A stretch of DNA of 64,000 nucleotides from Chitinophaga pinensis. GTDB lineage: Bacteria > Bacteroidota > Bacteroidia > Flavobacteriales_D > Crocinitomicaceae. The notes under the pieces were generated by a model that was not told the origin of the DNA, made no database searches, and saw nothing but the letters and a program-made list of their open reading frames with translations. Position numbers and translations under genes: made by a program. Where the stretch lies: contig CAMDNE010000006.1 in assembly GCA_945902745.1 (NCBI GenBank), forward strand, positions 62,001 to 126,000. The letters are read 5' to 3'. Below, piece after piece: positions 8,905 through 17,329 of this stretch. Numbering within the stretch: the stretch's first letter is position 1; each line of letters starts with the position of its first letter.

Positions 8905-10221
8905 TTAATGACTCACCCACAAAGAAGGATTCAAGCATTGCACAAGTGTTCCAACAACTTGATGTATTTCAAAATGTGCAACAGAAACAGACGAGCCATC
9001 GCTAACTAGTAACGATCCGATTGCTTGTTTTGTTGAGACTTTTGATCCAGTTTTCACATAGGTGTCTTGCAAGTTACTGTAAACCGTTCTATAATTTCCA
9101 TGTTTAATAATCACTACTTTCCCAGCACCTGGGATACTCAAAACGCTTGTCACTTCACCTTCAAATACCGCTCTTACTTGTGAATTTTTTGGTGAACTAA
9201 TATCAATTCCATTATTGTTTGTAAATACGTTATCCAATGTGGGATGCGCATTTTTTCCAAAACCTTCTGTCAATGATCCTTTATCTACTGGCCATGGTAA
9301 TTTACCTTTATTACCTTCAAAACTTTTACTTAATGCAGTCGTTTCTTTTGTTTCCACAGTCACATTAATGACTTTATCTGGTGCAGCTTCAGGTTTTGTT
9401 GTAGTAGCTGTTGAAGACGTAGATGCTGTTCCACTTGCACTTTTCTTTTTTGCAGCAGCAGCAGCATCCGCTTTTTTACGTTTTGCTTCGGCCGCAGCAA
9501 TTTCAGTTTGAATTGCATCGTTGATTTTTTGCTTTAAAATGGCTTTTTTCTTCTCGTCGGCTTTCAACTGACTAACCAAAGCGCCTTCCTCTTGCTTGAA
9601 CTTTTTGTAAACTACCTCTTGCTTTAGTTTATCTTTTTCAATTGAAGCTTTTTCAGATTTTTTCTCATTTAAAACAGCTAATTTGTATTGTTTCTCTTTT
9701 TCGATGGAAGAAATTTCCTTCTTAATCAATCCTTGATGTTGACGGATTATTAAAAACTGCTTGTTTTGAATATCAGCAATTCGTTCAAGGTAATTCCCAC
9801 GTTTTATGGCTTCATTATAATTCGTTGATGAAAATACAAACATCATCTTTCCAAATTTGTTACGGTGCTTGTAAGCGTATAAAAGTAAATCTTTGTACTG
9901 CGTTTTTAATTTAGCAAGTTTATTATGCAAATCTTTGATTTCCGTACCTTTCTCAACCACTTTTATCTCCGCGCCACGCACTTGATTATCAAAATTCGAC
10001 ACCAATTCCTCTCTAAATTTTATTTGATTATCAATTAAGCGTAATTCATTCAAAGAAGCTTCAGTATTGCTTTTTGACTTATCCAACAGTGATTTTGTAT
10101 TGGAAATTTTCTTTTCCAAACGTGACTGTTCCGTTTTTAACTTCTCACTTGTAGTTTGAGCAAACAAGGAAGTTGCACAAAAAAAGAATAAGACTATTGA
10201 TATTTTATTCGCACTTTTCAT
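8905..10221 (-). CDS. envC: EnvC-like murein hydrolase activator (M23/LytM domain)
   Basis: A 438-residue secreted protein: signal peptide (residues 1-21), a long coiled coil (about 24-250), an Ala/Ser/Thr/Lys linker (about 245-285) and a C-terminal LytM domain (about 310-438). The domain keeps the fold motifs (VVIIKHGNYRTVYSNL, VAHFEIH) but the first zinc-ligand position, normally His in HxGIDI, is Asn (NNNGIDIS), and the first His of the HxH pair is Ala. That is the pattern of EnvC, which does not hydrolyse murein but activates division amidases. It is the last gene of the dut-NTase-TPR-DUF4292 operon and overlaps the previous gene by 17 bp. Confidence 0.85.
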   Translation of the reverse strand: MKSANKISIVLFFFCATSLFAQTTSEKLKTEQSRLEKKISNTKSLLDKSKSNTEASLNELRLIDNQIKFREELVSNFDNQVRGAEIKVVEKGTEIKDLHNKLAKLKTQYKDLLLYAYKHRNKFGKMMFVFSSTNYNEAIKRGNYLERIADIQNKQFLIIRQHQGLIKKEISSIEKEKQYKLAVLNEKKSEKASIEKDKLKQEVVYKKFKQEEGALVSQLKADEKKKAILKQKINDAIQTEIAAAEAKRKKADAAAAAKKKSASGTASTSSTATTTKPEAAPDKVINVTVETKETTALSKSFEGNKGKLPWPVDKGSLTEGFGKNAHPTLDNVFTNNNGIDISSPKNSQVRAVFEGEVTSVLSIPGAGKVVIIKHGNYRTVYSNLQDTYVKTGSKVSTKQAIGSLLVSDGSSVSVAHFEIHQVVGTLVQCLNPSLWVSH

Positions 10222-11026
10222 AACCTTCAGGTATTACAAAAAACAATGGTTGAGGCTGATCTATTTCAGCTTTATCGTAATTTAAGTTGATTTGAATCTG
10301 ATTTCGTGGTGAAGTAATTTTTATAAATACCTCTTTTGGTAGATTATATCCTTGTACCAATTCCCTCGTCAAATAATCAACTTGAATCGTTGTTGAATCA
10401 GACGGACTTTCAATAAACATGGCCTTCAAATTTGTTGCATCATCCGTTAGGAAATATTTAACCAAAATATCATTTCGTTCAATTTGCCTGCCATTTCTAT
10501 CCAATCGTTTCATCTCTCTTTTTTTGTGGGAAGAAATAATATAATTATACGGATCGTGAATTTGAAAGTACTTTTGTGTTGTGTCATAATCCAACGGCAT
10601 TCCCAAAATCAATTCTTCTAAGTTTCTATAATTAAAATCTATCCCAAAGTTTTCTTTGATATAACTCAAACTTTGAATGATGTAACATTTATCTCTTTTA
10701 TTGACAACTTTTACGGTATCAGCTGTAATAATTGAATTGATAATTGGGATTTTAGCGTAAGTAATTGTTGTATTTATGGCACTATCCTTTACCATTCGAA
10801 TAGAAGTTTTGAAACTTATATTGCGATTAGTATCCGAAAAATCAGTTGCAATTTTAGTGTAAAAAAATGTTGGTTTAATGTGGGATAAACTGTCCATCGT
10901 TGTAAGTAAATCCTGTGTTTTTTTACGTGGCAATTTTTCTTGTTGCAAATCAGTCATTTGTTTTGCACACGAAAACAAAAGAACCATTGTTCCAATAAAA
11001 GTGAAATATTTAATACAACGGTTCAT
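10205..11026 (-). CDS. DUF4292 lipoprotein
   Basis: The start is set at the ATG giving MNRCIKYFTFIGTMVLLF followed by SC, which places a lipobox Cys about 20 residues in; a start 10 codons upstream would lose the signal peptide. The protein (273 residues) matches the DUF4292 family, common in Bacteroidota next to TPR and EnvC genes. The mature part is beta-rich and resembles LolA/LolB-like lipoprotein-carrier folds, but that function is inference. It overlaps the upstream TPR gene by 17 bp and the downstream envC start by 17 bp, so translation is coupled. Confidence 0.8.
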   Translation of the reverse strand: MNRCIKYFTFIGTMVLLFSCAKQMTDLQQEKLPRKKTQDLLTTMDSLSHIKPTFFYTKIATDFSDTNRNISFKTSIRMVKDSAINTTITYAKIPIINSIITADTVKVVNKRDKCYIIQSLSYIKENFGIDFNYRNLEELILGMPLDYDTTQKYFQIHDPYNYIISSHKKREMKRLDRNGRQIERNDILVKYFLTDDATNLKAMFIESPSDSTTIQVDYLTRELVQGYNLPKEVFIKITSPRNQIQINLNYDKAEIDQPQPLFFVIPEGYEKCE

Positions 11027-12722
11027 AATATTCTTTTCGTTCAATTTTCTTATCAAGATTTTTATTGGTTGAACCTAATACTTTGGCTTTAATCCAATAT
11101 TCAACAGCTTTATCTTTATTATCTGTTTTAAAATAACCGTCTCCCATGTGTTCAACGATAATTTTATCAGAAGGTTGTAATTTATAGGCTTTTTCAAAAT
11201 AACGCATTGCGTCGACATATTTTTGCGCTTGAAAATGGACAAAACCTTTCGTATCAATAAAATGAGCAACTTCACAATTTTCTGGTGCAATTTCAAAAGC
11301 TAAAATCATTGCACGTGGTAAATCAATTTTCGCCAAAGCTAATCGGTAAGCGTAATTATTTTTTATCAATAAACTTTTTGGATCTAACACAATTGCTTTT
11401 TCATAATATTCAATACCTGATTTGAAATCTGCCTTTCCAAAATAAGCTTCACCCAATTGGCTATATAGTTCCGATTCCATTGCTTTATCGTTTGCAACAA
11501 GGTCTTTTCCTGTTTCTAAGGTAGTGATTGCTTCATCGAATTTTTTCAATTGAACAGCACTTAAACCGTTTAAAAGATAAACTGCAGCAATCGTTGGAAA
11601 ATATTCTAAACATACTTTACTATCATCGTATAAATCCTCAAATTTTGATTTTTGGTATTCCATAATCATCACTTGATTCCATATTGGATATTGCGATTTA
11701 TCATATTTCAATGCTTCTTTGTAGGATTTAAGCGCTTCATCTTCTTTCTCCGCACGCAGCATGTAATCTCCTTTGATCGAATGAACTTTTGCATCAATTG
11801 GATATTGCGTTACCAAAATTTCTACTAATTCATACACTTCAGGATCTATCTTCTGGCTGGCTTCGTGAATATTAATTAGGATTTTCATTTTCGTGTCGAT
11901 ATCAACATCGTCACATTGAAATGCTTTTTTCAATTCTACATAAGCGATTGCTTGTTTTCCTTGTTGACGGTAAATATCCGCTAATGCCAAATGAGCTCTC
12001 CCATTATTTGGAGTTGCTTTAACCAATTCTTCTAAAAAAGAAAGTGCTTTTTCAGCCTGATTTGTTTGAAAATAATAATCAACCAAAGTAGCCAACAATT
12101 GCGGATCTTCAGGATACAATTTGCGTGCTTTTTCTAATTCGAGAATTCCTTTTTCAGGCTGCTTTATCTCAACGTACATTTTGAATTTTTGGATAGAAAG
12201 TTCAGGGTTAACACCTATTTGATCTTCCATTTTATCAAACATTTTTATCGCTTCAGTAGTTTTTCCAAGCTTAACCAAACATTCTGCATAGCCATATAAC
12301 CATTCCACATTTTGTGGTGTATGTTTAACCAATTTCTGGAAATTCTTTACTGCTTCAGAAAAATTACTTTGTTCAAATTGCATATAAGCCAATTCTTGGG
12401 TATACCAAATGTTATTTGGATCCAGATTAGAAGCTTTTAATATGTATTCTGCTGATTTTGCTTGATTATCTTTCATCAAATTTAATTCCGACAAAGCATA
12501 ATAAACAGCATCATCTGTTTGTTTGATAAGAAGACATTGCTCAAACATAGCAATTGATTCATCGATTTGACCCCGTGCTTTTAAGCGAACACCCTCATGG
12601 AATTTTTCAATGTACGGATATTCCGCAGCTGAGAATCCGGGAACTTCCTTTGATTTCTTCATTGATCCGCAGGAAGAAAGAAGTAATGTCAATAAAATTG
12701 TTAAATAGCTATAAAACCTCAT
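11010..12722 (-). CDS. TPR-repeat lipoprotein
   Basis: A 570-residue protein with a lipoprotein signal (LLTLLLSSCGS; Cys at residue 18). The rest is an almost continuous tetratricopeptide solenoid of well over ten repeats (for example EQCLLIKQTDDAVYYALSEL, YEKAIVLDPKSLLIKNNYAY, FEKAYKLQPSDKIIVEHMGD). TPR lipoproteins act as periplasmic scaffolds. Its place between a sugar nucleotidyltransferase, a DUF4292 lipoprotein and EnvC suggests a role in envelope assembly. It overlaps the nucleotidyltransferase gene by 4 bp. Confidence 0.85.
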   Translation of the reverse strand: MRFYSYLTILLTLLLSSCGSMKKSKEVPGFSAAEYPYIEKFHEGVRLKARGQIDESIAMFEQCLLIKQTDDAVYYALSELNLMKDNQAKSAEYILKASNLDPNNIWYTQELAYMQFEQSNFSEAVKNFQKLVKHTPQNVEWLYGYAECLVKLGKTTEAIKMFDKMEDQIGVNPELSIQKFKMYVEIKQPEKGILELEKARKLYPEDPQLLATLVDYYFQTNQAEKALSFLEELVKATPNNGRAHLALADIYRQQGKQAIAYVELKKAFQCDDVDIDTKMKILINIHEASQKIDPEVYELVEILVTQYPIDAKVHSIKGDYMLRAEKEDEALKSYKEALKYDKSQYPIWNQVMIMEYQKSKFEDLYDDSKVCLEYFPTIAAVYLLNGLSAVQLKKFDEAITTLETGKDLVANDKAMESELYSQLGEAYFGKADFKSGIEYYEKAIVLDPKSLLIKNNYAYRLALAKIDLPRAMILAFEIAPENCEVAHFIDTKGFVHFQAQKYVDAMRYFEKAYKLQPSDKIIVEHMGDGYFKTDNKDKAVEYWIKAKVLGSTNKNLDKKIERKEYYEPLY

Positions 12723-13732
12723 TCGTTCACAGTTGAGAAATCGCCAAGGCTCAAATCACGTGCCGAACCGACATAATTTGCATTAGACCCTATCATTGAA
12801 TCTTTTAAAATAGCATTTGTAACTTCAGAATTTTGCTGAATATTGGAATTTGTTATAATAGAATTGATTATTCGTGTGCCTTTTCCTAAAGAAACGTGAG
12901 GTCCAACAACCGAATTTTCAATCACAACTCCATCACCGATAAAACAAGGAGGAATGATGACTGAATCAATAATATCTGCTGATTCAGCAACCATCATTTT
13001 GTTTTTTTCAAAATCATATTCCAACACGCGCTGATTGGTGTGCACAGTTACTTCTTTGTTTCCACAATCTAACCATTCAATAACTTCTCCTGGTTTAAAT
13101 TTATATCCCGCCTCAGTTAATCTTCTTAAAGCATCAGGCAATTGATATTCCCCGCCTTTAATAATGTTGTTATCAATTAAATATTCCAATTCAGTGCGCA
13201 AGCGTTCTCCATCTTTGAAATAATAAATTCCAATCATTGCCAAATCAGAAACGAATTCTTTTGGTTTTTCAACGAAATCAATAATTTCACCTTTGTCGTT
13301 CATTTTAATCACCCCAAAAGCACTAGGATCTTCAATTTGCTTTACCCATAAAATTCCGTCATCGTTTGGATCAATTTTGAAATTCGCTTTAAACAGAGTG
13401 TCCGCGAAGGCAACAACTACTGGTCCAGTCAATTTTTCTTTTGCACACAAAACAGCGTGTGCCGTTCCGAGTGGTTTCTCTTGGTAATGAATTGACCCTT
13501 TTGCTCCTAAACTTGCTGCAACAGCGATTAATTCTTTTTCCACATCATCCCCAAAATCAACACCAATCACGAATGCAATTTCATCTATTTTTTCTGTACA
13601 AACTGCTGCGATATCCTCCACTAATCTGTGAACAATCGGTTTGCCACCCACTGGAACTAGTGGTTTTGGAACTGTTAATGTATGTGGACGAAGACGACTT
13701 CCGCGTCCCGCCATTGGAACAATAATATTCAT
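12719..13732 (-). CDS. Sugar-phosphate nucleotidyltransferase with left-handed beta-helix
   Basis: A 337-residue enzyme. The N-terminal NTP-transferase domain begins MNIIVPMAGRGSRLRPHT, contains PKPLVPVGGKPI for sugar-phosphate binding, and has the D of FADTLF. The C-terminal part (about residues 250-330) shows hexapeptide repeats (SVIIPPCFIGDGVVIENSVV) forming a left-handed beta-helix. Members make NDP-sugars (glucose-1-phosphate thymidylyl- or uridylyltransferase types); the nucleotide cannot be assigned. It overlaps the TPR gene by 4 bp and lies in an operon with dut upstream. Confidence 0.88.
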   Translation of the reverse strand: MNIIVPMAGRGSRLRPHTLTVPKPLVPVGGKPIVHRLVEDIAAVCTEKIDEIAFVIGVDFGDDVEKELIAVAASLGAKGSIHYQEKPLGTAHAVLCAKEKLTGPVVVAFADTLFKANFKIDPNDDGILWVKQIEDPSAFGVIKMNDKGEIIDFVEKPKEFVSDLAMIGIYYFKDGERLRTELEYLIDNNIIKGGEYQLPDALRRLTEAGYKFKPGEVIEWLDCGNKEVTVHTNQRVLEYDFEKNKMMVAESADIIDSVIIPPCFIGDGVVIENSVVGPHVSLGKGTRIINSIITNSNIQQNSEVTNAILKDSMIGSNANYVGSARDLSLGDFSTVNE

Positions 13733-13810
13733 GCTCTTACACTTATTTATTTGGGATTTGCAATTCAGAATTTATCCTAAACTCTTATTCCCTAGATTAT
13801 TTTTTCAAAA

Positions 13811-13838
13811 ATTCCGAATTCTCAATTCCGAATTCTCA
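13811..13838. repeat. Two tandem 14-bp units (AATTCCGAATTCTC)
   Basis: Two exact copies of a 14-bp AT-rich unit lie in the gap of about 107 bases between dut and the nucleotidyltransferase gene, ending just before the dut stop codon. A similar 7-bp tandem (AATTCCA) occurs before lysS near 17281. These are simple intergenic tandem repeats with no known role. Confidence 0.6.
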
Positions 13839-13839
13839 A

Positions 13840-14280
13840 TTACTTAACTCCTGTGCTACCAAATCCACCAGCTCCTCTTTCGGTTTCTGATAATTCGATT
13901 GAAGCTTTCCATTCAGCTTGTTCAACTTTTGCAAAAACCAATTGAGCTATTCGCTCTCCGTCTTCAATCACAAATGTCTCATTAGAAAGGTTGATTAATA
14001 TCACCCCAACTTCACCACGATAATCTGCATCAATCGTGCCCGGGGAATTTAAAACAGTAATCCCGTTTTTGAAAGCCAAACCACTTCGTGGTCGCACTTG
14101 ACATTCATATCCTGTTGGAATTTCCATAAAAAGACCGGTTTTAACCAAAGCTCTATTCATCGGTTTTAATTCAATCGGTTCAGACAAATTTGCTCTAACG
14201 TCTAAGCCTGCAGATGAAGAAGTTTCATACGCTGGCAAACTGTGTTTTGACTGATTAATTATTTTAACTAGCATGTGCAT
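13840..14280 (-). CDS. dut: dUTP diphosphatase
   Basis: A 146-residue protein with all five trimeric dUTPase motifs: SAGLDVRA (motif 1), [12 protein letters not shown] (2), [13 protein letters not shown] (3, catalytic Asp), GERIAQLVF (4) and the flexible C-terminal [11 protein letters not shown] (5). It hydrolyses dUTP to dUMP and pyrophosphate, keeping uracil out of DNA and feeding thymidylate synthesis. The start could be Met1 or Met3. It sits upstream of the nucleotidyltransferase-TPR-DUF4292-EnvC genes on the same strand. Confidence 0.95.
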   Translation of the reverse strand: MHMLVKIINQSKHSLPAYETSSSAGLDVRANLSEPIELKPMNRALVKTGLFMEIPTGYECQVRPRSGLAFKNGITVLNSPGTIDADYRGEVGVILINLSNETFVIEDGERIAQLVFAKVEQAEWKASIELSETERGAGGFGSTGVK

Positions 14281-14365
14281 TTAATAGATTTCAAAAATAC
14301 AAAAAAGAAAGGGGATGAAATGCGCTAGATTACTTAGAAATCAACAACAGTTTATTCAAAAGAAT

Positions 14366-15820
14366 CTATGCTTTTTTAAAGGATGATTTTTCGAAAGAAT
14401 AAACCATTGCTATATAAAGTAAAATGAGTGCATTGTGGACAAATAGTTTTCCCATTGAACCTTGAATATCAAGCATTCGCGCAATAAAATAGAAGAACAA
14501 TGCTACTCCCAAATACAAACCAAATTTTCGCAAATTATATTTGATTGGATAATATTTTTGTCCCAATAAGTAGGATGCAACCATTTGGAAAGCATATACG
14601 ATTAACGTTGCCCACGCGCATGCCATGAATCCATAAATTGGGATAAAAATCATATTTATTATAAGCGTTAATCCAGCTCCAGCAATTGCAATAAAAGCTC
14701 CAAATTTTGTTTGTCCACTTAACTTATACCATATACTTTGGTTGTAATAAATCCCTAAAAAGACGTTTGCCAGCAGCAAAATTGGCACTACTCCAAGTCC
14801 AACATAATACGCTTCATTGCGAATAAATAATTTGAAAATATCAATATTCAAAGAAACGACAAGAAATACCAAACAGACCATTGCGACGAAGAAATTCATC
14901 ACTTTCGCATAGACTTTGTTTTTTTCCTCATTTTTCATTTGCGCGAAGAAAAATGGTTCCGCTGCATAACGATATGCTTGCAATAAAATCGTTACTAACA
15001 TGGCTAATTTGTAACAAGCGCTGTAAATTCCAACTTGCCCTTCAGCATAAGTGAGCGATTCAACGGTTGAACCATCATATAACATGTGTTTCAATAAAAT
15101 TCTATCAATTGTTTCGTTGACAATTCCAGCAAATCCAGCAATTACAAGTGGTATAGCATAAATTCCCATTTCTTTGGCTAATGCGAAATCGAAATTTAAA
15201 CGCAGGTTCAAGAAATGTTTATAGAGTAAAATTGGTTTAACAAGAGAAGCAAATAAATTGGCAAAAAGAATGAACAAAACTCCTTCTTCAGGTCTTGCTG
15301 GATCAAAAGCGCCTAGCATTAAAAATAAATTCAATCCTATGTTAACTCCTATTGATGCAAATTGAATGGACGCAAATTGTTTTGCCTTGTTTTCCGCTCT
15401 TAGTTTTGCTAATGGCAATGCAGTTATTGCATCAATACAAACAATAGCTCCAAGTAAAATAATGTACTCCGGATGATCTGAATAGAGCATTACATCGGCA
15501 ATATCCTGATTAAAAAATAAGAGTACAACGAAGAAAATGACATTCACTCCGATTACGGTTAAAAAACCGTTTAAGAATACTTTGTCTTTATCTTCTTTAT
15601 CTTGCAGAAAGCGAAAGAAAGCCGTTTCCATTCCAAACGTTAGAAAAACGACCAAAAAAGCCACCCAAGCATACAATTCGGATACAACTCCATAATCTGA
15701 TGGGTTTGCAAAAACAGAAGTATAAAGTGGAACTAATAAATAATTCAATAGCCTGCCTACGATACTTGAAAGTCCGTAAACAGCAGTTTGACCCAATAAT
15801 TTTTTTATTGGGTTCGACAT
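14366..15820 (-). CDS. Polysaccharide biosynthesis flippase (MOP superfamily)
   Basis: A 484-residue membrane protein with about 14 hydrophobic segments. The N-terminus (KLLGQTAVYGLSSIVGRLLN followed by YLLVPLYT) is the usual start of a large Bacteroidota branch of Wzx/MurJ-type exporters. A lipid-linked oligosaccharide is the likely substrate. Its ATG overlaps the stop of the enoyl-CoA hydratase gene by one base, and 85 bases separate it from dut, so it may belong to the long minus-strand transcription unit running to envC. It is distinct from the flippase of the 4-9 kb cluster. Confidence 0.85.
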   Translation of the reverse strand: MSNPIKKLLGQTAVYGLSSIVGRLLNYLLVPLYTSVFANPSDYGVVSELYAWVAFLVVFLTFGMETAFFRFLQDKEDKDKVFLNGFLTVIGVNVIFFVVLLFFNQDIADVMLYSDHPEYIILLGAIVCIDAITALPLAKLRAENKAKQFASIQFASIGVNIGLNLFLMLGAFDPARPEEGVLFILFANLFASLVKPILLYKHFLNLRLNFDFALAKEMGIYAIPLVIAGFAGIVNETIDRILLKHMLYDGSTVESLTYAEGQVGIYSACYKLAMLVTILLQAYRYAAEPFFFAQMKNEEKNKVYAKVMNFFVAMVCLVFLVVSLNIDIFKLFIRNEAYYVGLGVVPILLLANVFLGIYYNQSIWYKLSGQTKFGAFIAIAGAGLTLIINMIFIPIYGFMACAWATLIVYAFQMVASYLLGQKYYPIKYNLRKFGLYLGVALFFYFIARMLDIQGSMGKLFVHNALILLYIAMVYSFEKSSFKKA

Positions 15821-16596
15821 TAATTTCTAAAGTTTGGTTTACGTTTTTCTAAAAATGCGGTTGTTCCTTCTTTAAAATCTTCCGTCCCAAAGCATTTTCC
15901 GAATTCTTCAATTTCAACATTAAATCCGTTCACTCCATCTTCGAAATTGGCATTGATGGCACGAATTGCAGATGCAATAGCTGTAGGCGAATTATTCAAA
16001 ATTTTATTGGCAATTTCTTCTGCTTTTGCCAATAATTCTTCTGGTTCAACAACATGATTAACCAATCCCCAGACAAGCGCTTCATCTGCTTTTATCATTC
16101 CAGCAGTGAAAACCATTTCGTTGGCTTTGCCTTTTCCAACCAATTGTGTTAAACGTTGTGTTCCACCATATCCAGGAATAACTCCTAATGAAACTTCAGG
16201 CAAACCCATTCGTGCATTGGTTGATGCAATTCTAATGTGCGAAGCCATCGCTAATTCTAAACCTCCACCTAGAGCAAAACCATTAACTGCAGCAATAACA
16301 GGAGTTGAAAGATTTTCTAAGAAATTAAATAAGATTTTTTGACCTTCAAATGCTAATTCTCCTCCTTGTGAAATGGAGAAATCTGCAAATTCTTTAATAT
16401 CTGCTCCAGCAACAAAAGCCTTTTCACCAGAACCAGTCAAAATGATTACACCTGTATTCGAATCTTCATCACCACTTGCTAAAGCTCGGTGCAATTCTTC
16501 GATTGTTTCTTTGTTTAACGCATTTAATTGTGCGGGACGATTAATCGTGATAATTAAAATTTGTCCTTTTTGTTCAGTGAGAAGATTGTTGTACAT
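15820..16596 (-). CDS. Enoyl-CoA hydratase/isomerase (crotonase family)
   Basis: A 258-residue crotonase, the usual length for the family. The oxyanion-hole region is VAGADIKEF, and both catalytic glutamates of true hydratases are present, one in GGGLELAMA and one in LPEVSLGVIPGYGGTQRL. It therefore probably hydrates 2-enoyl-CoA in fatty-acid or amino-acid breakdown; exact chain-length preference is unknown. It is joined to the flippase gene by a one-base TAATG overlap, a coupling with no clear metabolic logic. Confidence 0.9.
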   Translation of the reverse strand: MYNNLLTEQKGQILIITINRPAQLNALNKETIEELHRALASGDEDSNTGVIILTGSGEKAFVAGADIKEFADFSISQGGELAFEGQKILFNFLENLSTPVIAAVNGFALGGGLELAMASHIRIASTNARMGLPEVSLGVIPGYGGTQRLTQLVGKGKANEMVFTAGMIKADEALVWGLVNHVVEPEELLAKAEEIANKILNNSPTAIASAIRAINANFEDGVNGFNVEIEEFGKCFGTEDFKEGTTAFLEKRKPNFRN

Positions 16597-16660
16597 GGTA
16601 AACTATTAATTATGTTTTGTAAATATAATCGCGTTGAATTGCAATTCAACGCTACCATAT

Positions 16661-17200
16661 TTATTTTTTTGTTTTTTTATAAATTTTAATCCCAATCATT
16701 AATCCTATTGCAACTGCAAAGAAACCGACTGTTCCTTTAATCCAATTTAACGAACCTTGCATTTCCACTAAAAAAACGATTGCAACGAGTGCTAATGTTG
16801 CTACTTCATTCCAAATTCTTAATCCATTCGATTTCCATTTAAAAATTCCTTTTTTTAAATCAAAAAGTATCTTCTGACAAACAAAATGATAGACTAATAA
16901 CAAAACAACAAAAGCCAATTTAATGTGCATCCATGGCATTTTCAAAAATCCGGGATTCGCGATGAGCATCCATGTTCCAAATACAACCGTTAGAATCATT
17001 GCCGGTGTAGTGATAATCCACCACAATTTTTTTTCCATTTCAATGAATTGTGTAGACAGAATAGCTCGTTCCATTTCCGGTTTTTTCTGCGCTTCTGTAT
17101 GGTAGATATACAACCGTACGATGTAGAATAAACCTGCAAACCAACTCACCATAAAGATAATGTGTAGCGATTTTATTGTTTGATATGTTTCGAATTCCAT
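16661..17200 (-). CDS. hemJ: Protoporphyrinogen IX oxidase HemJ
   Basis: A 179-residue membrane protein with four to five helices. The N-terminal KSLHIIFMVSWFAGLFYIVR holds the conserved His, followed by RLYIYH, a second His in WMHIKLAFVVLLLVYHF, and RIWNEVATL near residue 130, all typical of the HemJ (UPF0093) family. HemJ converts protoporphyrinogen IX to protoporphyrin IX in organisms lacking HemG/HemY. The gene is monocistronic or weakly linked to the hydratase gene, and diverges from lysS. Confidence 0.88.
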   Translation of the reverse strand: MEFETYQTIKSLHIIFMVSWFAGLFYIVRLYIYHTEAQKKPEMERAILSTQFIEMEKKLWWIITTPAMILTVVFGTWMLIANPGFLKMPWMHIKLAFVVLLLVYHFVCQKILFDLKKGIFKWKSNGLRIWNEVATLALVAIVFLVEMQGSLNWIKGTVGFFAVAIGLMIGIKIYKKTKK

Positions 17201-17311
17201 TCTTCAAATGTAAGCATGAATTATGAGTTTGGAAACATCTACCGAATCTAATTCCAACCCAAATGTGATAGGGAGTCAACAATTCCAAATTCCAAATTCC
17301 AAATTGTTAAG

Positions 17312-17319
17312 TATCTTTG
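17312..17319 (+). promoter_or_regulatory. Putative -7 promoter box of lysS
   Basis: TATCTTTG matches the Bacteroidota -7 consensus TAnnTTTG exactly and lies 10 bases before the lysS ATG. No TTTG at -33 is seen, because that region is taken up by three AATTCCA units. Support is by pattern only. Confidence 0.45.
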
Positions 17320-17329
17320 TGCCCATAAA

